DNA of 64,000 bases from Amycolatopsis regifaucium (GCF_001613935.1 NZ_LQCI01000052.1:271651-335650), one strand, 5' to 3'; shown: positions 49,803 to 58,229, counted from the first letter of the stretch. Made by a program: numbers and translations. Notes: generated from the sequence alone by a model not told the origin.

Positions 49803-50135
49803 ATGCCTCAGCAGGGTTGGAGCGACAAACGAGAACGTCAGTACGAGCACATCAAGGAATCGGCCGAGGACCGGGGCGTGAGCACCGACCGCGCCGAGGA
49901 GATCGCCGCGCGCACGGTCAACAAGAACCGCGCGCAGGCCGGCGAGTCGCGCGAGGCGAGCCGCTCCTCCCTCGAGGACATGTCACCACAGCGACGGGGT
50001 GGCAAGCGCTCGGGCAATCGGCTGGGGCCGAACGGCCCGACCAAGGACCAGCTCTACAACGAAGCGAAGAAACGCAACGTCAAGGGCCGGTCGAAGATGT
50101 CCAAAAAGGAGCTTCAGCGGGCCCTCGGCCGTTGA
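49803..50135 (+). CDS. Small basic protein, plasmid-stabilisation-like with Rho-N-like tail
   Basis: A 110-residue, highly charged protein: WSDKRERQYEHIKESAEDRG, then TVNKNRAQAGES, and the C-terminal TKDQLYNEAKKRNVKGRSKM resembling a Rho termination factor N-terminal/SAP-like helix. Databases often name it plasmid stabilisation protein. It may bind nucleic acid; the stress-type promoter suggests a stress-induced role. Confidence 0.75.
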   Translation: MPQQGWSDKRERQYEHIKESAEDRGVSTDRAEEIAARTVNKNRAQAGESREASRSSLEDMSPQRRGGKRSGNRLGPNGPTKDQLYNEAKKRNVKGRSKMSKKELQRALGR

Positions 50136-50165
50136 TCACGCGTCCCGCGGCGGGTCCCCTCCGCG

Positions 50166-50191
50166 GTTGTCATACGGCCACGGACGGATAG
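50166..50191 (+). promoter_or_regulatory. Candidate autoregulated promoter of the RsbW-SigB operon
   Basis: GTTG (50166-50169), 16 bases, GGATAG (50186-50191). The -10-like hexamer ends eight bases before the ATG at 50200. SigB-type sigma operons are usually autoregulated, so this site is expected. Confidence 0.45.
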
Positions 50192-50199
50192 GTTTGAGA

Positions 50200-50652
50200 A
50201 TGGATGCACACGGACGGGGCCGCCTCACCCCCCAAACCCGGCCTCAGTCGGACGGCTTGGTCGACCAGGTCGAGCTTCGCCTCCCTGCGGAGGCGGAACA
50301 GATTCCTCTCGTCCGCACGCTCACCCATGGGGTGGTGGCGCGTGCGGACTTCGGCTTGGACGCCATTTCAGACGCGAAGATGGCCGTCGACGAAGCCTGT
50401 TCACAACTCGTCCAGCCCGCGGAACTGGGAGCCGTGCTGTGCTGTGTCTTTCACGAGATTCCGGAGGGCATCGCCGTCTCGATCTCGACGCGGACTTCGA
50501 AGCCCTTCTTGCCGAGCGAAACGACGTTCGGCTGGCATGTCCTGACAACCTTGACGCGCTCGGTGACGGCGCGCGCCGAGCCGATTCCCGGCGAAGTTGG
50601 GGGTATCACGACGATCGAACTCGTCCTGACCCCGGGAACGAGCGACGGGTGA
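50200..50652 (+). CDS. Anti-sigma factor / RsbW-like HATPase protein
   Basis: A 150-residue protein with DAKMAVDEACSQLVQ, the N-box of GHKL anti-sigma factors, and FGWHVLTTLTRSV near the C-terminus as in UsfX/RsbW regulators. It should bind and hold the sigma factor encoded immediately downstream (GTGA overlap). The ATP-binding glycine boxes are weak, so it may depend little on ATP. Confidence 0.8.
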   Translation: MDAHGRGRLTPQTRPQSDGLVDQVELRLPAEAEQIPLVRTLTHGVVARADFGLDAISDAKMAVDEACSQLVQPAELGAVLCCVFHEIPEGIAVSISTRTSKPFLPSETTFGWHVLTTLTRSVTARAEPIPGEVGGITTIELVLTPGTSDG

Positions 50653-51437
50653 GCGGCGAGCGCAAGACACTCGCACGGCAGGCGGACGACTACGCCCAGT
50701 GCGAGCCGCTCTTCGAGGAGTTGTCCACCCTGCCGGCGGACTCCCCGCGCCGCCAAGAGGTGCGGGCCCGGCTGGTCACCGAACTGCTGCCCCTCGCCGA
50801 GCACATCGCCACCAGGTTCTCCGGCCGGGGCGAGCCCCGCGAAGATCTGGTGCAGGTGGCGCGGATCGGGTTGATCAACGCGGTCGATCGCTTCGATCCC
50901 GCCCGGGGCCACGACTTCCTCTCCTTCGCCGTGCCCACGGTCATGGGCGAGGTCCGGCGGCACTTCCGCGACACCGGCTGGTCGGTCCGGGTTCCGCGGC
51001 GGCTCAAGGAACTCCACGTTTCCCTCAGCCAAGGGACGGCCGCGCTGTCCCAGACTCTCGGACGTGCGCCGACGCCGACGGAACTCGCCGAATACCTGGG
51101 CCTCGACATCAACGAGGTGCGTGAAGGCCTGCTCGCCGGCCAGGCGTACCAGACGTTGTCGGTCGACAAGCCGGTGCACGACGACGCCACCGAAGCCCTT
51201 TCCCTCGCCGACACTATCGGTGAGGAGGACCACGAGATGGCCTTGGTGGAGAACCACGAGGCGCTGCAACCGCTGCTGCGGGAACTGCCGAAGCGGGAGC
51301 GGGCGATCCTCGTGATGCGGTTCTTCGGCGGCTACACGCAGACGCAGATCGCCGAGAAGGTCGGCATCTCGCAGATGCACGTCTCGCGGCTTCTTTCGCA
51401 GACGCTGGACCAGCTGCGAGGAAAACTCTCGGAGTAG
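50649..51437 (+). CDS. SigB/SigF-family RNA polymerase sigma factor
   Basis: A 262-residue group 3 sigma factor. Region 2 has GEPREDLVQVARIGLINAVD and ARGHDFLSFAVPTVMGEVRR, region 3 has PTELAEYLGLDINEV, and region 4 has GGYTQTQIAEKVGISQMHVSRLLS. It recognises GTTT-N-GGGTA-like promoters in relatives. At least 14 sites with that pattern are in this window, including upstream of its own operon. The GTG start overlaps the anti-sigma stop. Confidence 0.92.
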   Translation: MSGERKTLARQADDYAQCEPLFEELSTLPADSPRRQEVRARLVTELLPLAEHIATRFSGRGEPREDLVQVARIGLINAVDRFDPARGHDFLSFAVPTVMGEVRRHFRDTGWSVRVPRRLKELHVSLSQGTAALSQTLGRAPTPTELAEYLGLDINEVREGLLAGQAYQTLSVDKPVHDDATEALSLADTIGEEDHEMALVENHEALQPLLRELPKRERAILVMRFFGGYTQTQIAEKVGISQMHVSRLLSQTLDQLRGKLSE

Positions 51438-51473
51438 GCGCCCCACGCCTCGTGGGCGCTGAAGATCGGTGCG

Positions 51474-51528
51474 GTACATGATGGCCCCCTTCCTTGCGCC
51501 TGGCGCAAGGAAGGGGGCCATCATGTAC
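51474..51528. terminator. Perfect 55-bp palindrome (ATGATGGCCCCCTTC type)
   Basis: Two perfectly complementary 27-base arms around a single central T. It is located after the sigma gene and before a second 55-bp palindrome, so it is probably the terminator of the rsbW-sig operon. Confidence 0.75.
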
Positions 51529-51555
51529 TTGGGGGCCGCAGGGCACAGCCCAAAC

Positions 51556-51610
51556 GTCCGTGAAGGCCTCCTTCCCTACCTTGAGAGTAGGGAAGGAGGC
51601 CTTCACGGAC
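51556..51610. terminator. Perfect 55-bp palindrome, identical to 8932-8986
   Basis: Same 24-7-24 structure and sequence as at 8932-8986. It stands between the convergent sigma-factor and membrane-protein genes, in tandem with the palindrome at 51474. Confidence 0.8.
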
Positions 51611-51618
51611 TTGTTTTC

Positions 51619-52083
51619 CTACGGCGTCGTATACGGCGCGTGCTGTTCGATCGACGGGCTGGCCGTCGGGAAACGCCCTTCCTGGCCGGGAACCGGAGCC
51701 ACCGTGGTGCCCTGCTGTTCGGGCTCGACACGCTGCCTGGGGCGGTTGATCACCGCTTCGGCCTCCTGCTCACCGCGGATCCGGGAGAGCACGCTCAGCG
51801 TGATCCCGTGGGCGATGGCCAGGACCAGCAACAGCACACCCAGTCGGCCCACCACACCCGGCAGGTCACTGCCGCCGATGTCGACCGTCGACAGCAACGC
51901 CAGCACGCCCAGGGTCGCGAGGTGGAACAACACCGTGATGAGCCAGGTCATGGACGCCCCGGCGGCGGGATCGCCGTGCGAACCTCGCAGGTAGCGCTTA
52001 CCGCTCTGGTAGATGATCAGGCCGTCGAGCATGACCAGCGCCACCCCGATGACGAGGAAGGCTACGTATGCGTTGGTAGTCAT
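51619..52083 (-). CDS. Four-span membrane protein of unknown function
   Basis: A 154-residue protein with about four hydrophobic spans (FLVIGVALVMLDGLIIY, ITVLFHLATLGVLALL, LGVLLLVLAIAHGITLSV) and a hydrophilic Pro/Glu/Gln-rich tail. No family named. It lies between two terminator palindromes, so it is a single-gene unit. Confidence 0.7.
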   Translation of the reverse strand: MTTNAYVAFLVIGVALVMLDGLIIYQSGKRYLRGSHGDPAAGASMTWLITVLFHLATLGVLALLSTVDIGGSDLPGVVGRLGVLLLVLAIAHGITLSVLSRIRGEQEAEAVINRPRQRVEPEQQGTTVAPVPGQEGRFPTASPSIEQHAPYTTP

Positions 52084-52122
52084 GCCGGGACGCTCCCTTC
52101 GTAGAGGACCTCACCCACAGAG

Positions 52123-52177
52123 ATACCCGGGACTTCCACCTGGAAAACGCGCTTTTCCAGGCGGAAGTCCCGGGTAT
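52123..52177. terminator. 55-bp near-perfect palindrome
   Basis: Two 25-base arms with one mismatch around CGCGC, beginning ATACCCGGGACTTCC. It begins four bases past the stop of the SRPBCC gene (read leftward) and should terminate it before the membrane-protein gene. Confidence 0.75.
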
Positions 52178-52180
52178 GGG

Positions 52181-52642
52181 TCAGCTGCCGGGGCGGTCGA
52201 CGTCGCCGCGCCAGGCGCCGGTCTCGTGACCGCGGCTCTCGATGAACTCCTTGAACCGCTTCAGGTCGCTCTTGACCCGGCGGTCGAGGACACCGAGCTT
52301 GTCGGCCACGTTTTCGACGAAGCCCTCGGGGTCTATGTCCATCTGCGCGGTGACCCGGGTCTTGTTGTCGTCCAGGCGATGGAAGGTGATGACGCCGGCG
52401 TGGTCCGGACCGGAGTCCGACGTCCACGCGACGCGCTCGTCGGGGTGCTGTTCGGTGATGGTCGCGTCGAATTCCCGGCTCACCCCACCGAACTTGGTCA
52501 CCCAGTGGGTGTGGGTCGCGTCGATTTGACGGATCTCTTCGACGCCTTCCATGAACTGCGGGAAGGACTCGAACTGAGTCCACTGGTTGTACGCGGTCTT
52601 GACCGGTACGTCGACGTCCACCATTTCGGTGATCGTGCTCAT
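52181..52642 (-). CDS. SRPBCC family protein
   Basis: A 153-residue START/Bet v1-like protein: VPVKTAYNQWTQFESFPQFM near the N-terminus and WVTKFGGVSREFDATITEQ are usual for the polyketide cyclase/dehydrase-like SRPBCC subset annotated as cyclase or hydrolase in actinomycetes. It probably binds a hydrophobic ligand. The ATG follows CAGGAGGAT. Stress-type promoter upstream. Confidence 0.85.
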   Translation of the reverse strand: MSTITEMVDVDVPVKTAYNQWTQFESFPQFMEGVEEIRQIDATHTHWVTKFGGVSREFDATITEQHPDERVAWTSDSGPDHAGVITFHRLDDNKTRVTAQMDIDPEGFVENVADKLGVLDRRVKSDLKRFKEFIESRGHETGAWRGDVDRPGS

Positions 52643-52688
52643 GCATCCTCCTGTCGGTTGGGTGCTGTTCGAGCCGGCACTCTCTCGG

Positions 52689-52714
52689 CTACCCGGCGCT
52701 CCCCGCGCTGAAAC
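52689..52714 (-). promoter_or_regulatory. Candidate stress-sigma promoter of the SRPBCC gene
   Basis: On the minus strand GTTT (52714-52711), 16 bases, GGGTAG (52694-52689), then a leader with GGAGGAT. One of the better matches in the window. Confidence 0.55.
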
Positions 52715-52721
52715 TCGCCGT

Positions 52722-52747
52722 GATTGACCAGCCGTACTCCCGGGTAC
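52722..52747 (+). promoter_or_regulatory. Candidate stress-sigma promoter of the holin-X operon
   Basis: GATT (52722-52725), 16 bases, GGGTAC (52742-52747), back to back with the SRPBCC promoter; GAGGAGG precedes the ATG at 52780. Confidence 0.45.
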
Positions 52748-52779
52748 CCGGCGGACAGAACACTCCGAGGAGGTGCTCC

Positions 52780-53193
52780 ATGATCGAGGAAATCCACCGG
52801 AAGCCGGCGGCGGACAAGTCGATCGGCGAACTGGTCTCCGACCTGAGCGACGAGGTCAAGCACCTCGTCCGCGACGAGATGCGGCTGGCCGTGGTCGAAT
52901 TGCAGGGCAAAGGAAAACGCTTCGGGCTCGGCGCCGGGCTGTTCGGCGCGGCCGGCGTCTTCGCCCTGTTCGGCCTGGCGACCCTGATCGCGGCGGTAGT
53001 GCTGGCACTCGCTCTCGTCATGCCCGCGTGGCTGGCGGCCGTGGTGACCGGCGCCGCACTGCTGCTGATCGGCGGCCTTGCGGCCGTCGTCGGCCGCAAG
53101 GAGGTCGCGAGTGCGACCCCGCTGATGCCGGAAGAGGCCATCGAAGGCGTCCGCAAGGATGCCGACACCGTCAAGCAGGGGGTGCGCTCATGA
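52780..53193 (+). CDS. Holin-X / DUF1469-like membrane protein
   Basis: A 137-residue protein beginning with a helical cytoplasmic part (SIGELVSDLSDEVKHLVRDE), two hydrophobic spans near residues 50-105 and a charged tail. This pattern is called Actinobacterial Putative Holin-X or phage holin family, but it is chromosomal and paired with DUF3618, so it is not a phage gene. GAGGAGG is seven bases upstream. First gene of a stress operon. Confidence 0.8.
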   Translation: MIEEIHRKPAADKSIGELVSDLSDEVKHLVRDEMRLAVVELQGKGKRFGLGAGLFGAAGVFALFGLATLIAAVVLALALVMPAWLAAVVTGAALLLIGGLAAVVGRKEVASATPLMPEEAIEGVRKDADTVKQGVRS

Positions 53194-53495
53194 GTGATTT
53201 TCCCAAGAACGCCGAAGAAGCCCGCGCCGATCGCGACGTGACTCGCGAGGAACTCACCGAAACCCTCGACGCGCTCGGCAAGAAACTCGACGTGAAGGCC
53301 CGCGTGCACGACAACCTGGACGCCAAGGTCGACCAGGCCAGCGAAAAGATCGCCGAAAAGGTTTCGGAGCCGGCCGCGCGAAAGTTCCGTCAGGGTGCCG
53401 AAGTCGTCCGCGCCAACCCATTGCCGGTCTTCGCCGGAGTTCTCGCGCTCCTCGTGACGATCCGTCTGATCATGCGAAAGAGGTCTTCGTCGTGA
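53190..53495 (+). CDS. DUF3618 family protein
   Basis: A 101-residue protein. ADRDVTREELTETLDALGKK is the DUF3618 signature, a coiled-coil-like KARVHDNLDAKVDQASEKI follows, and one hydrophobic span lies near the basic C-terminus. Partner of holin-X proteins in actinomycetes; function unknown. Overlaps both neighbours by four bases. Confidence 0.83.
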   Translation: MSDFPKNAEEARADRDVTREELTETLDALGKKLDVKARVHDNLDAKVDQASEKIAEKVSEPAARKFRQGAEVVRANPLPVFAGVLALLVTIRLIMRKRSSS

Positions 53496-53758
53496 ACAAG
53501 GTTCTCTACAAACCGATGAACATGGTCATCAGCGCCCTCGGCGGGATCCTCGCCGGGGCGGCGTTCAAGCAGATCTGGAAACGCGTCAGCGGTGACGAGG
53601 ACGCGCCGGACGCCATGGACCGGGACTTCACCTGGGCCCAGGTGATCGTCGCCGCCGCCGCGCAGGGTGCGATCTTCGGCGCGGTGAAGGCGGCCACCGA
53701 ACGAGCGGGCGCGATCGGTTACCGCAAGGCGACCGGCGACTGGCCCACCAAGGACTGA
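53492..53758 (+). CDS. DUF4235 family protein
   Basis: An 88-residue protein with two hydrophobic stretches (MVISALGGILAGAAFKQIW and VIVAAAAQGAIFGAVKAA), as in DUF4235. Third member of the holin-X/DUF3618/DUF4235 stress unit. GTG start overlapping the DUF3618 stop by four bases. Confidence 0.83.
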   Translation: MNKVLYKPMNMVISALGGILAGAAFKQIWKRVSGDEDAPDAMDRDFTWAQVIVAAAAQGAIFGAVKAATERAGAIGYRKATGDWPTKD

Positions 53759-53773
53759 CCCGGAAGGGTGACG

Positions 53774-55069
53774 ATGCGCGTAGTGATCATCGGCGGCGGT
53801 TTCGCCGGCTACAACGCCGCCAAGACCCTGCTCAAATCGGTCGACGACGACACGGAAATCGTCGTGCTGAACCCGACCGATTACTTCCTCTATCTCCCCT
53901 TGCTCCCCGAAGTCGCCGCCGGAATCCTCGAACCCCGGCGGATCTCGGTGTCCATTCCCGGCACCCTGCGCGGCGTGCGCCTGGTGCTCGGCACCGCGAC
54001 GTCGGTCGACTTCGACGGCCGGACCGTGAGTTACACCGATCCCGAGGATCGCGAACACCACATCGGATACGACAGGCTCGTGCTCGCCGCGGGCAGTGTC
54101 AACAAACTGCTGCCGATCCCTGGGGTGCCCGAGTACGCCCACGGTTTCCGTGGTCTTCCCGAAGCCCTCTACCTCCGTGATCACGTCACACGGCAGATCG
54201 AACTCGCCGCCTCCGCGACGGATCCGGCCGAACGCGACGCACGCTGCACGTTCGTCGTGGTCGGTGCCGGATACACCGGGACCGAGGTCGCCGCGCAGGG
54301 TCCGGCCTTCACCGACGCGCTCGCCGCGCGGCATCCCGAACTCGAAGGCCAGAAGATCCGGTGGCTGCTGCTGGACGTGGCCGAACGCGTCCTGCCGGAA
54401 CTCGACCGGCGGCTCGGCAAAACCGCCGACGAGGTGCTGCGGGCACGCGGGGTCGAGGTGCTGATGAAGACCTCCGTCGACAACGCCGACGAAAAGGGCG
54501 TGACGCTGACCTCCGGCGAATCCGTGCCGACCAACACCCTCGTCTGGTGTGTCGGGGTCCGGCCGGATCCGCTGATCGAGGACCTCGGCCTCAAGACGGC
54601 CAAGGGCAGGCTGGTCGTGACCGCACAGCTGAACGTCCCCGGACGGCGGGACGTCTACGCCTGCGGTGACGCGGCCGCGGTGCCGGATCTGACCCGGCCG
54701 GGCGAATACACCCCGATGACGGCACAGCACGCCGAACGCCAGGGGAAGCTCGCCGGACGGAACGTGGCCGCGTCACTGGGACACGGCTCGCACGGCACCT
54801 ACCGGCATCACGATCTCGGCTTCGTCGTCGACCTCGGCGCCCACCAGGCCGCGGCGAATCCGTTGCACATCCCGCTTTCCGGTCTCGCGGCCAAGGCGGT
54901 CACCCGTGGCTACCATCTGCTCGCCATGCCGGGTAACCGGCTGCGGACCGCCGCCGACTGGGCACTGGAAGCGGTGGGCAAACGGCAAACCGTGCAGTTA
55001 GGACTCGTCCGGTCGGGCTCGGTGCCATTGGACACCGATTCCCCGGAACTCCCCCGGACCAAGTGTTAG
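53774..55069 (+). CDS. Type II NADH dehydrogenase-like FAD oxidoreductase
   Basis: A 431-residue protein: VVIIGGGFAGYNAAKTLL (FAD), VVVGAGYTGTEVAA (NADH) and DVYACGDAAAVPDL (second FAD site). It is the NDH-2 family, transferring electrons from NADH to quinone at the membrane without proton pumping. ATG 53774 is preferred because GGAAGG is six bases upstream; GTG 53768 would touch it. Probably co-transcribed with the holin-X genes. Confidence 0.85.
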   Translation: MRVVIIGGGFAGYNAAKTLLKSVDDDTEIVVLNPTDYFLYLPLLPEVAAGILEPRRISVSIPGTLRGVRLVLGTATSVDFDGRTVSYTDPEDREHHIGYDRLVLAAGSVNKLLPIPGVPEYAHGFRGLPEALYLRDHVTRQIELAASATDPAERDARCTFVVVGAGYTGTEVAAQGPAFTDALAARHPELEGQKIRWLLLDVAERVLPELDRRLGKTADEVLRARGVEVLMKTSVDNADEKGVTLTSGESVPTNTLVWCVGVRPDPLIEDLGLKTAKGRLVVTAQLNVPGRRDVYACGDAAAVPDLTRPGEYTPMTAQHAERQGKLAGRNVAASLGHGSHGTYRHHDLGFVVDLGAHQAAANPLHIPLSGLAAKAVTRGYHLLAMPGNRLRTAADWALEAVGKRQTVQLGLVRSGSVPLDTDSPELPRTKC

Positions 55070-55082
55070 AGGAAAGGTGATC

Positions 55083-55586
55083 ATGTCCGCCGAACCCGAT
55101 CCCGTCCGCGCCGAAGGCCCCTCGGTCGTCACCGACGGTGGCAACGAAGCGGCGAAACTCGTCGTCCTCGACCCCGCCGGCGAAGGCAAGAACGGCGAGC
55201 TCCCGGCGACCTGGCGTCCGCTCACGGCCCAGCGTCAGGTGATCTGGTGCCGTCTGCCGGTGGACGGTGCGTTGACCCAGGCCGACGATGTGGTCGGTGA
55301 CGCGGAACCCGGCGGGCCGCCGATCGATGTCGTGGCGAGCGGCGAGGCGGCCGGAGACGCGTTGCGGCTGGCGGAACGGCACCCGCGCGCGGTCGGCCAC
55401 GTGCTGCTCGTCGATCCCGTACCCGACGAGACCTCCGAACTGGCCGAGCGGGTGCGTTCGGCCGGGACCGTGGTCGAAGTGCTCCCCCACAGCACGGGCG
55501 AACCGTTCAACCGGGTCCCGCCGCCGTTGCCCCTCGGGCATCCGGACGTCGTCGCCGGGCTCACCAGGATCCTCGAGGACGTTTAG
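55083..55586 (+). CDS. Hypothetical protein with alpha/beta-type sequence
   Basis: A 167-residue acidic protein. The middle has APATWRPLTAQ-like LPATWRPLTAQRQVIWCRLP and HPRAVGHVLLVDPVPDETSE, suggestive of a truncated alpha/beta-hydrolase fold without a visible Ser nucleophile. ATG 55083 sits six bases after GGAAAG. It is between NDH-2 and a POX-like gene and its end contains the next promoter. Confidence 0.6.
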   Translation: MSAEPDPVRAEGPSVVTDGGNEAAKLVVLDPAGEGKNGELPATWRPLTAQRQVIWCRLPVDGALTQADDVVGDAEPGGPPIDVVASGEAAGDALRLAERHPRAVGHVLLVDPVPDETSELAERVRSAGTVVEVLPHSTGEPFNRVPPPLPLGHPDVVAGLTRILEDV

Positions 55587-55606
55587 CCGCCGGACGGCGG
55601 CGGTAT
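55581..55606 (+). promoter_or_regulatory. Candidate stress-sigma promoter of the TPP-enzyme gene
   Basis: GTTT (55581-55584), 16 bases, CGGTAT (55601-55606); one mismatch to GGGTAT. Ends nine bases before the ATG, near-leaderless. Confidence 0.4.
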
Positions 55607-55615
55607 CCGCCGCCC

Positions 55616-57406
55616 ATGAGCGAAACCGTTGCGGACCACGTTCTGGCCAGGCTGCGCGAATGGGACGTCGAGCAGGTCTTCGCCTATCCCGGGGACGGGA
55701 TCAACGGGCTGGTGACCGCGTTCGGCGCGGCGGACAACAGACCTCGCTTCGTGCAGACCCGGCACGAGGAGATGGCGGCGTTCGCGGCCGTCGGGTACGC
55801 GAAACTGAGCGGTCGGCCGGGCGTCTGCATGGCGACGTCCGGCCCGGGCGCGATCCACCTGCTCAACGGCCTGTACGACGCCAAACTCGACCACGTGCCG
55901 GTGGTCGCGATCGTCGGGCAGACGGCGCGCAGCGCGATGGGTGGCAGTTACCAGCAGGAGGTGGACCTCCAGGCGTTGTTCAAAGACGTCGCGAGCGAGT
56001 ACCTCGTCGAGGTGAATGTCCCCGAACAGCTGCCGAACGCGCTCGACCGCGCCCTGCGCACGGCCATGGCCCAGCGCGCTCCCACCGCGCTGATCATCCC
56101 GGCGGATCTGCAGGAAGAGCCCTATCACCCGCCACAGCACGAGTTCAAGCACGTGCCGTCCTCCCCGCCGGATCACCCGCGGGCCAGTGTCGTCCCGCCG
56201 ACCGAAGAACTCACCCGGGCCGCGGAAGTGCTGAACGCGGGCGAAAAGGTCGCGATCCTGATCGGGCAAGGCGCGCGCAACGCCGTGACCGAGCTGCGTG
56301 AGGTCGCCGAACTCGCCGGCGCCGGAGTGGCGAAAGCGTTGCTGGGCAAGGATGTCCTGCCCGATGACCTGCCATACGTCACTGGCTCGATCGGCCTGCT
56401 CGGGACCCGGCCCACCTACGAGATGATGCGGGACTGCGACACCCTCCTGATCGTCGGTTCGAACATGCCGTACGCGCAGTTCCTGCCGGAATTCGGCCAG
56501 GCCCGTGCGGTCCAGATCGACATCGACCCCCGGTTCCTCGGGTTGCGTTATCCGACCGAGGTCAACCTGCTCGGCGACGCGAAGAGCACCTTGCAGCAGC
56601 TGATTCCTTCGCTGGAACGCAAAACCGAGCGGGGCTGGCGGGAGAAGATCGAGAAGAACACCGCCGAATGGCAGGAGACCGTGACCCGCCAGGCGATGCT
56701 GGAGGCGAATCCGGTCAACCCGATGCGGATCGTGCACGAGCTGTCCGAACGGATCCCCGAAGACGCCATCGTCACCGCGGATTCCGGTTCGGCCACCAAC
56801 TGGTACGCCAGGAATCTGCGCATGCGCGGCCGGATGCGGGGCACGCTGTCCGGCACGCTGGCGACGATGGGTTCCGGCGTCCCGTACGCGATCGGCGCGA
56901 AGTTCGCCCATCCCGACCGGCCGGTGATCGCGCTGGTGGGCGACGGCGCGATGCAGATGAACGGGATGGCCGAACTGCTGACCATCGCCCGGTATCGCGA
57001 ACTGTGGGCGGATCAGCGGTGCGTCATCTGCGTGTTCCACAACGGCGATCTGAACCAGGTCACCTGGGAGCTGCGCGCCATGGGTGGCTCACCCAAATTC
57101 GAACCCTCGCAGAGCCTGCCGGAAGTGTCCTATTCGGACTTCGCGCTCCAAGTCGGCCTCGGCGGGATCGCCGTCGACGATCCCGCCCGGCTCGGGGAGG
57201 CGTGGGACGTCGCGCTGTCGGCCGATGTGCCGACGGTGCTCGACATCCGCTGCGACCCCGAGGTGCCGCCGATCCCGCCGCACGCCACCTTCGAGCAGCT
57301 GAAGTCGATGACCGAAGCCGTCCTCAAGGGCGAGCCCGACGCCTGGCACATCGTGACGCAGGGGATCAAGACGAAGATGCAGGAACTGCTGCCTTCGCGC
57401 CGCTGA
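55616..57406 (+). CDS. Thiamine-pyrophosphate-dependent enzyme, pyruvate oxidase-like
   Basis: A 596-residue protein of three domains. The N-terminal TPP-Pyr domain has FAYPGDGINGLV and the conserved Glu in QTRHEEMAAFAAVGYAKL. The middle domain follows from about residue 200. The C-terminal TPP-PP domain has LVGDGAMQMNGMAEL with GDG and the Asn. Best fit is PoxB-type pyruvate oxidase/decarboxylase, yielding acetate and CO2. An acetolactate-synthase-like role is less likely without an operon context. Confidence 0.85.
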   Translation: MSETVADHVLARLREWDVEQVFAYPGDGINGLVTAFGAADNRPRFVQTRHEEMAAFAAVGYAKLSGRPGVCMATSGPGAIHLLNGLYDAKLDHVPVVAIVGQTARSAMGGSYQQEVDLQALFKDVASEYLVEVNVPEQLPNALDRALRTAMAQRAPTALIIPADLQEEPYHPPQHEFKHVPSSPPDHPRASVVPPTEELTRAAEVLNAGEKVAILIGQGARNAVTELREVAELAGAGVAKALLGKDVLPDDLPYVTGSIGLLGTRPTYEMMRDCDTLLIVGSNMPYAQFLPEFGQARAVQIDIDPRFLGLRYPTEVNLLGDAKSTLQQLIPSLERKTERGWREKIEKNTAEWQETVTRQAMLEANPVNPMRIVHELSERIPEDAIVTADSGSATNWYARNLRMRGRMRGTLSGTLATMGSGVPYAIGAKFAHPDRPVIALVGDGAMQMNGMAELLTIARYRELWADQRCVICVFHNGDLNQVTWELRAMGGSPKFEPSQSLPEVSYSDFALQVGLGGIAVDDPARLGEAWDVALSADVPTVLDIRCDPEVPPIPPHATFEQLKSMTEAVLKGEPDAWHIVTQGIKTKMQELLPSRR

Positions 57407-57409
57407 CGC

Positions 57410-58180
57410 TCAAGCGGTGACGCCGCCGTCGAGGACGATGTCGTGCCCGACGACGTACGCGGACTCGTCGGAGGCCAGCCAGAGTACCGCCGCGGCGATC
57501 TCGTCGACCGTGCCGATGCGGCCCAGCGGGATGACCGCGGCGAGCCGTTCGGCACGGTCGGCCTCGGTCTCACCGGGCCGGAAGGACATTCCGGTGTCGG
57601 TGGCGCCGGGGCTGACGGCGTTGATGCGGATCCCTTCGGCGATGTGGTCGCGGGCGGCGGTGCGGGTCAGCACACTCACGGCGGCCTTCGAAGCGGCGTA
57701 GGCGGCCATGCCGGGCAGGCGGTTGTGCGAGCCGATGTTGGACGCCATGTTGACGATGACTCCCCCACCGCTCGCCCGCATCCGCGCGATCTCGTGCTTC
57801 ATGGACAACCAGGTGCCGGTGAGATTGGTACGTATGACGGCGTCGAACCCGTCTTCGTCGAGATCGGCTGTCGGCGCCGGAGTGCCGAGAACACCCGCGT
57901 TGTTGAACGCGATGTCGAGCTTTCCGTGCCGCCGCACGGTTTCGGTGACAAGGCGCTCGACTTCGGCGCCGACACCCACATCGGCGGCCACCGCGTCGGC
58001 CGCGCCGCCCTCGGCCTCGATCTCCTTCACCGTCTGCCGCAGTTTCTCGCTGTCCCGACCGGAGACGACGACCTGCGCGCCTTCGCGCGCGAAGGCCGCC
58101 GCTGTGGCGCGGCCGATGCCGGAACTTCCGCCGGTCACCAGCACGACCTTGCCGCTGAAACGCTTCCCCACCGTGCTCAC
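57410..58180 (-). CDS. SDR family oxidoreductase, glucose 1-dehydrogenase-like
   Basis: A 256-residue SDR: VTGGSSGIGRATAAAFA, FNNAGVLGTP, NMASNIGSH and YAASKAAV (YxxxK) followed by SPGATDTGM. This is the FabG/glucose-dehydrogenase type. The start is ambiguous: GTG 58180 is used here, TTG 58189 and GTG 58171 are alternatives and none has a good ribosome site. It is divergent from nothing and sits next to a TetR gene that may regulate it. Confidence 0.8.
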   Translation of the reverse strand: MSTVGKRFSGKVVLVTGGSSGIGRATAAAFAREGAQVVVSGRDSEKLRQTVKEIEAEGGAADAVAADVGVGAEVERLVTETVRRHGKLDIAFNNAGVLGTPAPTADLDEDGFDAVIRTNLTGTWLSMKHEIARMRASGGGVIVNMASNIGSHNRLPGMAAYAASKAAVSVLTRTAARDHIAEGIRINAVSPGATDTGMSFRPGETEADRAERLAAVIPLGRIGTVDEIAAAVLWLASDESAYVVGHDIVLDGGVTA

Positions 58181-58229
58181 AGTACCCAACTTTCTGGTCC
58201 GATCGTTCTAGTATTCGGAGCTGAAAAAA

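Noticed and set aside
52780-53193. Prophage, because of the holin-like protein
   Set aside because: Holin-X/DUF3618/DUF4235 is a common chromosomal set in actinomycetes; no other phage genes, attachment sites or integrase are nearby.
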